Source: Parasponia andersonii
Lineage: Eukaryota > Streptophyta > Magnoliopsida > Rosales > Cannabaceae
NCBI GenBank assembly: GCA_002914805.1
Contig: JXTB01000061.1
Span: 1,032,236 to 1,096,235 of the forward strand
Length of the DNA: 64,000 nt
Direction: 5' to 3'
In this document: one piece after another, positions 58,808 to 64,000 of the stretch
Numbering within the stretch: the stretch's first letter is position 1
Layout of the letters: every line of letters begins with the position of its first letter
Program-made: the position numbers and the translations under genes
The notes under the pieces: generated by a model
Database searches by the model: none
Told to the model about the DNA's origin: nothing
The model's input: the letters and a program-made list of their open reading frames with translations, nothing else

Positions 58808-58846
58808 TTTGGTTGCTTGTTCTATCTTGGTAGTTCTATTGTCTAT

Positions 58847-60068
58847 ATGAAGACCATGGTTGCAACTCTCGACCCCGTTACAGTTGGTGCTTCTGAACAT
58901 GGGCATGATGAAGGGAAGAAGGATGCTACCCATGGTAAGTCGAGATTTATGGTGACTAAGGCTAAAGTGTCCCAATTAGAGTCAAACTTGGGCACGTTAG
59001 GCGAATGAGTAGATGATCTAGATAGTCGTTGCAATGGTTTAGAGACCAAGGATGTGGAGATCCATAGCGGCATCAAAGATGCACTTGGTGGGCTAGAGAC
59101 CGACTTAAGGCGCGAGATTGAGTCTTTTCATTTAGAGATTACCAAGGTATGAGATCTCTTCCAAAGAGAACTTACTAATGTTTCAGTTAGAGTAGATAAG
59201 ATGGGTGACGATCTTACTTTCTGCAAACGAGTGATGGCCACTGGGGTGACCACCACAATAACTATTGAGGCAAGAAAGGTCGAGGTGCCTAAACCAAAGA
59301 CCTTTAATGGTACTCATAATACTAGGGAAGTTGAGAACTTCCTATGGAGACTTGAGCAATACTTTGAGCCACCGATGTGACAAACGATGCTAGTGAAATT
59401 TGTAATGTTGCCTTATATCTAACCGATACTACCATACTATGGTAGAGGCAAAGACACAAAGAGATTCAACGAGGGGTGTGCACCATAGCCACCTTTGATG
59501 ATTTCAAGAAAGAGCTTAAGAGACAATTCTTCCCTGAGAATGCTGAAGAGGAGGTTAGAAACCATCTTTGTCACCTCAAACAATCTAGCAGTGTTAGAGA
59601 CTACGTGGAAGATCTTACCACACTCTTGCTCAAAGTCCCTGACATTTCAGATAAAGATGCCCTGTTCTTATTCATTGATGGTCTTCAGAATTGGACCAAG
59701 TTAGAACTCAAGCGCTGTAGTGTCCAGGACTTGGCCAATGCTATCGCTATAGCCGAGAGCCTTGTTGATTACTCTACCAATAAAGACCCTTCAAGGCCAA
59801 AGACAAGAAGGGTGGTGGAGCAAAGAGTGGGAGAGAGCAAGCAAAAGGAGGAAAATAGAACAAATATAGTTCCTCCTACAAGCACAAGGAGAATGGTAAG
59901 GAGAAGGAAGATTATCATTTCTCCAGGCCAAGAGTCAAGTTCTTTCTTTACGATGGGCCACATTGAGCACGCGAGTGTTCCAAAAAGAAATCTCTCAATG
60001 CCTTAATCACCTCCGAGCCAAGCCAAGAAGAAGGTGATAAGGAAGATGGTGGTAGACACATTGGTTCC
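58847..60068 (+). pseudogene. Gag of the chromodomain Ty3/gypsy element
   Basis: It starts MKTMVATLDPVTVGASEHGH 40 bases after the primer-binding site. An N-terminal coiled coil follows (TKAKVSQLESNLGTLGE, TGA, VDDLDSRCNGLETK; LGGLETDLRREIESFHLE). The capsid core is split by stops. VENFLWRLEQYFE is at 59330. The open frame at 59476-60006 gives CTIATFDDFKKELKRQFFPE, SVRDYVEDLTTLLLKVPDIS, LFIDGLQNWTKLEL and VQDLANAIAIAESLVDY. A basic nucleocapsid follows, where the expected zinc knuckle (59955-59985) is degraded. The stops at 59006 and 59150, where Arg or Gln codons are expected, look like C-to-T changes. Confidence 0.85.
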
Positions 60069-60595
60069 TTGCAACTCCTTAATGCCATGCAATTGACCCC
60101 AAAGTTACAAGCTAAAGCCCTACTCTTTGTGGATATAACAATCAATGGCACGGCCACTAAAGCCTTGGTTGACACAGGTGCATCCCGCAACTTTGTCTCT
60201 GTTGAGGAAGCTGGGCGGTTGGACTTAGCGGTGTCTAATGAAGGAGGCTCCCTCAAGGCAGTAAACTCAGCACCATGCCCTATCCATGGGGTCGCTCATA
60301 GTGTTAAGGCTAGCCTAGGTACGTGGGTTGGCCAACATGACTTATCAGTGGTGCCAATGGATGATCTTAAAATTGTGCTTTGTTTGGAGTTCCTTAATGC
60401 AGTACAAGCATTCCTCGCTCCTTTTACCAACTCTATGTGCACCATAGATGATGAAAATGATTGTCTGGTACCAATGGAGCGGTCCGCGAAGGCGAGAAAC
60501 AAAGTACTCTCTGTACTTCAATTCAAGAAGGGCTTGAGAAGGGAAGAGGAGAGTTACTTAGCTATGCTAAAAAATATGATGATGAAGAGTTAGAA
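60069..60595 (+). pseudogene. Aspartic protease of the chromodomain element
   Basis: Open frame after the gag stop. LFVDITINGTATKALVDTGA carries an intact DTGA active site, followed by SRNFVSVEEAGRLDL. The fold continues AVNSAPCPIHGVAHSVKASL. The C-terminal motif reads LKIVLCLEFLNAV, where Cys replaces the usual Gly. It leads into the RT after one frame change near 60590. Confidence 0.85.
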
Positions 60596-61460
60596 CCTCA
60601 AGGTAACTTGCCCATGGAGGTGCAAATAGTTGTGGATGAATTCCAAGATGTTATACCTGATGACCTACCCAAGAAACTTCCACCTAAAAGGGAGGTGGAT
60701 AATGAAATTGAGCAAGGCACGATGCCACTCACGACGAGTCCTTATCGAATGACCCCTCCAGAGTTAGCGGAACTCTGGAAACAAATAAAATAGTTGCTTG
60801 ATATGAGTTTCATCAGGCCGTCCAAGGCTCTTTTTTGTGCTGCAGTGTTCTTCTAGAAGAAGAAAGATGCTCACTAAGGATGTGCATTGATTACCAAGCT
60901 CTTAGCAAGGTGACGATAAAAAACACGTACCCCATCCCACTGATTACCGACTTCTTCTACTAACTTGGGAATGCTAGATACTTCTCGAAACTTGACTTGT
61001 ACTCGGGGTACTAGCAAGTGTATATAGCAGAGGGAGATGAGTCCAAAACCATGTGCGTGGCAAGGTATGGTGTATATAAGTTCTTAGTTATACCATTTGG
61101 TCTTACCAATGCACCTGCTATGTTTTGTATCCTCACAAATAAGTGATTCCATCCCTACCTCGATTAGTTAGTGATAGTCTATCTTGATGATATAGTCATC
61201 TATAGCAAGACCATGGAAGAGCATCTAGAACATTTGAGGAAGGTGTTCGAGGTATTGAGAGAAAACCAACTATTCAATAAGAAAGAGAAGTGCTCCTTCA
61301 CCCAAGAGGAAGTGATGTCCCTAGGGCATAAGATAAAGGATGAGAAACTTATGATGGATGAAGTGAAGATGCACACCATCCAAGAGGTGGATTCTCCTAC
61401 TAAGGTGCCAAAATTAAGATCTTTCCTTGGACTTGTGAACTACTATAGGTGATTCATCAA
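60596..61460 (+). pseudogene. Reverse transcriptase of the chromodomain element
   Basis: The entry region DEFQDVIPDDLPKKLPPKRE and SPYRMTPPELAELWKQIK ends in a TAG at 60791. In three pieces the palm follows: [14 protein letters not shown] (60872), FSKLDLYSGY then stop then [11 protein letters not shown] (60985-61045), and [15 protein letters not shown] (61080-61125). The polymerase motif VIVYLDDIVIYSKTMEEHLE at 61171-61230 is intact. The thumb reads EVMSLGHKIKDEKLMMDE and KVPKLRSFLGLVNYYR. Most of the stops are TAG or TGA at expected Gln, Arg or Trp codons. Confidence 0.85.
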
Positions 61461-61985
61461 GTCTTACTCAGCAAGAGTAGTGCCACTTACTAACCTACTA
61501 AAGAAGAACAAGTCCTAGGAGTGGATACCTGAGTGCCAAGTCTCATTTGAAGACTTGAAGAAGGCAGTAAGCGAATAGCCAGTTCTTAGCTTGCCTGACC
61601 ACTCCAAGGTATATGAGCTTCACACAGATGCCTCTGACTTTGCTATTGGCAGAGTACTAATGCAAGAAAGGCATCCTATTGTTTATGAAAGCCGTAAGCT
61701 CAATGACACCGAGAGACGCTACATGGTGTAAGAAAAAGAGATGACTACCATCATCCATTACCTACGGATATGGCGGCACTACTTATTGGGTACTCACTTT
61801 ACGATCATGATTGACAACATAGCCACAAGCTACTTTCAAACTCTGAAAAAGTTGAGCCCCAAGCAAGCTCGGTGGCAAGAATTCTTGGAAAAATTTGACT
61901 AGAGGCTTGAATACAAGCCTGTGAACGCCAATGTAGTTGCAGATGCCCTAAGTAGAAAGGTGGAGCTGGCCATCTTAAGCATGCC
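61461..61985 (+). pseudogene. RNase H of the chromodomain element
   Basis: The connection FIKSYSARVVPLTNLLKKNK leads to the RNase H core. The catalytic Asp is in [19 protein letters not shown]. The segment [20 protein letters not shown] follows, then KEMTTIIHYLRIWRHYLLG with the Glu. TIMIDNIATSYFQ has Asp in the third catalytic place. It ends in YKPVNANVVADALSRK at about 61915-61960. Stops are at 61518, 61576, 61729 and 61902. Confidence 0.85.
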
Positions 61986-63200
61986 TGATAGCAGTTTGAT
62001 GGAGAAAATTAAGAAAGGGCTAGAACACAATGTTCTTGCTAAGAGCTTGCTACCTCTAGTGAAGGAAGGAAAGACGAAACGCTTTGGTTGAGCAACAGAC
62101 TTCTCTATGCTAAAGGCAATCGACTCTATGTACCCAAGTAGGGGAACATAAAGAAAGAGCTTATTAAAGAGTGCCATGATTCTTTGTGGGCTAGTCACCT
62201 AGATCATAAATGCACTCTTGCTCTTATCAAATCTCTCTACTATTGGCTTTAACTGAGGGATAATATGGAGGCCTATGTAGGAACTTTTCTTGTATGCCAA
62301 GAAGACAAGTGGAACAACAATCACCAAGTGGAACAACAATCACCAGCGGATTTTTAGAACCCCACCCCATTCCTGAGAGGCCGTGGGAGAGTGTTTCCAT
62401 GGATTTTATCACTAGGCTGCCTAATTTGAGGGCTTTGGCAGCCTTATAGTGGTGGTTGATTGCTTCAACAAGTATGTCACATTCATAACTGCTTCACCTG
62501 ATTGTCCTACTGATGAGACCGTGCGGCTCTTTATAAAGTATGTTGTGAAGCTTTGGGGAGTCCCGTCAAATATCGTAAGTGACCATGATCTCCGATTCAC
62601 TGGAAGGTGTTGGACAGAATTGTTCAAGTTGATGGGTTCAGAATTGAACTTTTCTACTAGCTTTCACCCCTAAAGTGATGGCCAGACGGAAAGGGTGAAT
62701 ACCTTGTTTGAGCTATACTTGAGGCACTTTGTGAGTACCAACCAAAAAGATTGAGCAAAATTACTTGATGTAGCCCAATTCTCCTTTAACCTCCAAAAGA
62801 GTGAGTCTATAGGCAAGAGTCCCTTCGAGATAATAATAGGTTAACAAGCTATAACTCCATATGCCTTAGCGGTAAATTACTGTGGGAAGAGTCCTATGGC
62901 ATTAAAGTTTGCCAAAGCATGGTATGAACAAGCGGACTTGACTAGGGCCTACTTGATCAAAGCTTCTACAAGAATGAAGAAGTGGGCTGACAGAAAGAGG
63001 AGGCACGTTCAGTACTAAGAGGGGGATTTAGTCCTTGTCAAACTGTCGTCCTAATAATTCAAAACCTTAAGGAATGTGCATAAAGGGTTCGTGCATAAAT
63101 ACGAGGGTCCATTTTTAGTATTCAAGCATATGGGTAAGATCTTCTATAAGTTTTAACTCCCTGCCAAGTTAAAAATTTTCCCTGTCTTCTCTGTTAGCAT
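61986..63200 (+). pseudogene. Integrase of the chromodomain element
   Basis: The zinc domain is at 62160-62310 (KECHDSLWASHLDH; FLVCQEDKW), where an 18-19 bp duplication (AAGTGGAACAACAATCACC, 62303-62341) disturbs the frame. The catalytic core is open at 62449-62673: Asp in LIVVVDCFNKYVTFITASP and Asp in NIVSDHDLRFTGRCWTELF. The Glu in DGQTERVNTLFELYLRHF comes after a TAA at 62671. The C-terminal SH3-like part reads VHKGFVHKYEGPF and SVSMLNPYHGDEEDPSNGD. Nine or more stops are present. Confidence 0.85.
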
Positions 63201-63547
63201 GCTAAATCCCTACCATGGAGATGAGGAAGATCCTTCAAATGGTGACTCCAAAAGGGCTTCTACTGCAGTGGTAACATCTTTTGATAAAGAGGTGGAGTGT
63301 ATCCTAGCCGATCGCTTGATCCGCTGATGGGGTGTTCCTAATTATCAAGAATACCTAGTGAAATGGAAGAATTTGCCCGAGTCCGAGACTATCTGGTAGC
63401 ATGAGGATGCCTTGTGGCAATTCAAAAACCATATCGAGTGGTTCAAAGTCGATAGCACAACGGGGACGTCGCCAACTTCAGTAGGAAAGGGTGTTATGCC
63501 CCACTCATTTGGCTCCCTAAAATCCAAATATTGTTGCTCATGGCTCT
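63201..63547 (+). pseudogene. Chromodomain at the integrase C-terminus
   Basis: Integrase-fused chromodomains recognise histone marks and steer chromovirus insertion into heterochromatin. The linker DSKRASTAVVTSFDKEVECI leads to ILADRLIR, stop, WGVPNYQEYLVKWKNLPESE and TIW, stop, HEDALWQFKNHIEWFK (63291-63441). The aromatic pattern Y-L-V-K-W...W-x-x-E is that of a canonical chromodomain. The two stops, TGA and TAG, stand where Arg and Gln are expected. The reading frame runs over the polypurine tract into the LTR and stops at about 63549. Confidence 0.85.
63480..63491 (+). other. Polypurine tract
   Basis: AGTAGGAAAGGG directly before the 3' LTR start TGTTATGCC at 63492, the plus-strand primer of the element. 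Confidence 0.7.
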
Positions 63548-63699
63548 AAGGTCCTCTATATATACTGCTCACCCAAAAGGATAGAGGAAGGCCCTAGAAT
63601 GTGGTGGACACTTCTAGAATGATCAAGAGAGGTCTTGGCCATGCTAGAAGACTCTAGATGGCACTACTAAGTCCTAGAAAGCTCTAGACAAGGCTGGAT
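63492..63699 (+). mobile_element. 3' LTR of the chromodomain element, first part
   Basis: It aligns to 40925-41018 and 58231-58335 and contains the uninterrupted target site of the Tekay-like element (GGATAGAGGAAGGCCC at 63580-63595). It is cut after GGCTGGAT, where the 5' LTR continues GGCGGGATGGTGC (58338-58350), by a new LTR. Confidence 0.9.
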
Positions 63700-64000
63700 T
63701 GTAAAAACCCAGAATTTTCAAGGGTAATTTGGAAATTTTACCAATTTTTCCGATATAATATTGCAGGGATTCATTTGCAAAAGTTTTGTGCAGAAGGACT
63801 AAATTGCAATTTTTGGGGGACTAGATTGATAGAGATTTGAAATTTGGGGACTTATGTGCAATTTTTAAAAAATTACACAACCCTATAAGACAGGACCACG
63901 TGCCCTGTCCTTTTTCTTTCTCTCTCTCTCTTCAACACATCAAATAGCTTTAATTTAATGTTTAGGACTCATTTATAGAATTTTATTTGTTGGCTTTAGG
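63700..64000. mobile_element. Start of another LTR inserted in the 3' LTR
   Basis: It begins TGTAAAAACCCAGAATTTTC exactly at the break in the host LTR. The TGTAA-A-CCC start resembles the ends of the Tekay-like LTRs in this window. Only 301 bp are visible and no similarity to the other families was recognised. A (CT)n run lies at 63916-63932. Confidence 0.65.

Overview
This window looks like a heterochromatic or intergenic stretch of a flowering-plant nuclear genome, probably a eudicot. The base composition is AT-rich, and almost everything recognisable is a decayed transposable element of a plant-specific lineage: Tat-lineage, Tekay-like and chromodomain Ty3/gypsy elements, Ty1/copia elements with long gags, an Athila-like non-autonomous element, a CACTA (En/Spm) transposon and a MITE. 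I found no convincing host gene, tRNA, rRNA or CRISPR array. Two assembly gaps are present (12535-12585 and 47805-48477).

Left part (1-11222). The end of a Tekay-like LTR (1-1644) abuts the gag of a Tat-lineage Ty3/gypsy element. That element reads gag and protease on +, then a roughly 2.9 kb block (protease copy, RT, two RNase H domains, integrase N-terminus) on -, then the integrase core on + again. This is an internal inversion with a duplicated protease piece. Downstream are a 14-bp tandem array, a spliced-looking antisense gene with its own TATA box and 5'UTR intron (7589-10262), and the element's LTR (10687-11222).

Middle part (11223-39875). A reverse-strand copia remnant (LTR and RT) is followed by two head-to-head relatives of another copia family. 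One lies on - (gag, integrase pieces, LTR 18393-19924). The other lies on + (19925-28494) and carries an extra ORF after RNase H with its own promoter-like leader. Its 3' LTR is interrupted by a reverse-strand Athila-like gag-only element (28495-34432) with a tRNA-Asp primer-binding site. Next come an LTR-like promoter fragment, a broken CACTA element (about 34960-39472) and a small MITE (39577-39750).

Right part (39876-64000). This is a deep nest, readable from target-site duplications (TSDs) and LTR ends. A copia LTR (39876-40733) is broken by a Tekay-type LTR fragment (40734-40924). That is broken by a chromodomain Ty3/gypsy element (LTR from 40925; coding 58847-63547). Its 5' LTR is broken by a complete reverse-strand Tekay-like element (41098-58230, TSD AGGAA). 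Each of that element's two LTRs carries an independent 3.6-3.7 kb solo LTR of one further family (41773-45477, TSD AGTAA; 54585-58199, TSD TATTA). The chromodomain element's 3' LTR is interrupted by yet another LTR starting at 63700.

All coding regions carry stops and frameshifts, many of them C-to-T or G-to-A changes as expected for methylated, silenced DNA. No intact autonomous element is visible. I see no new enzymatic system. The more unusual points are the inverted Tat element, the spliced antisense gene, the extra copia ORF with its own promoter-like leader, the palindromes conserved in LTRs, and the resolved nest order.
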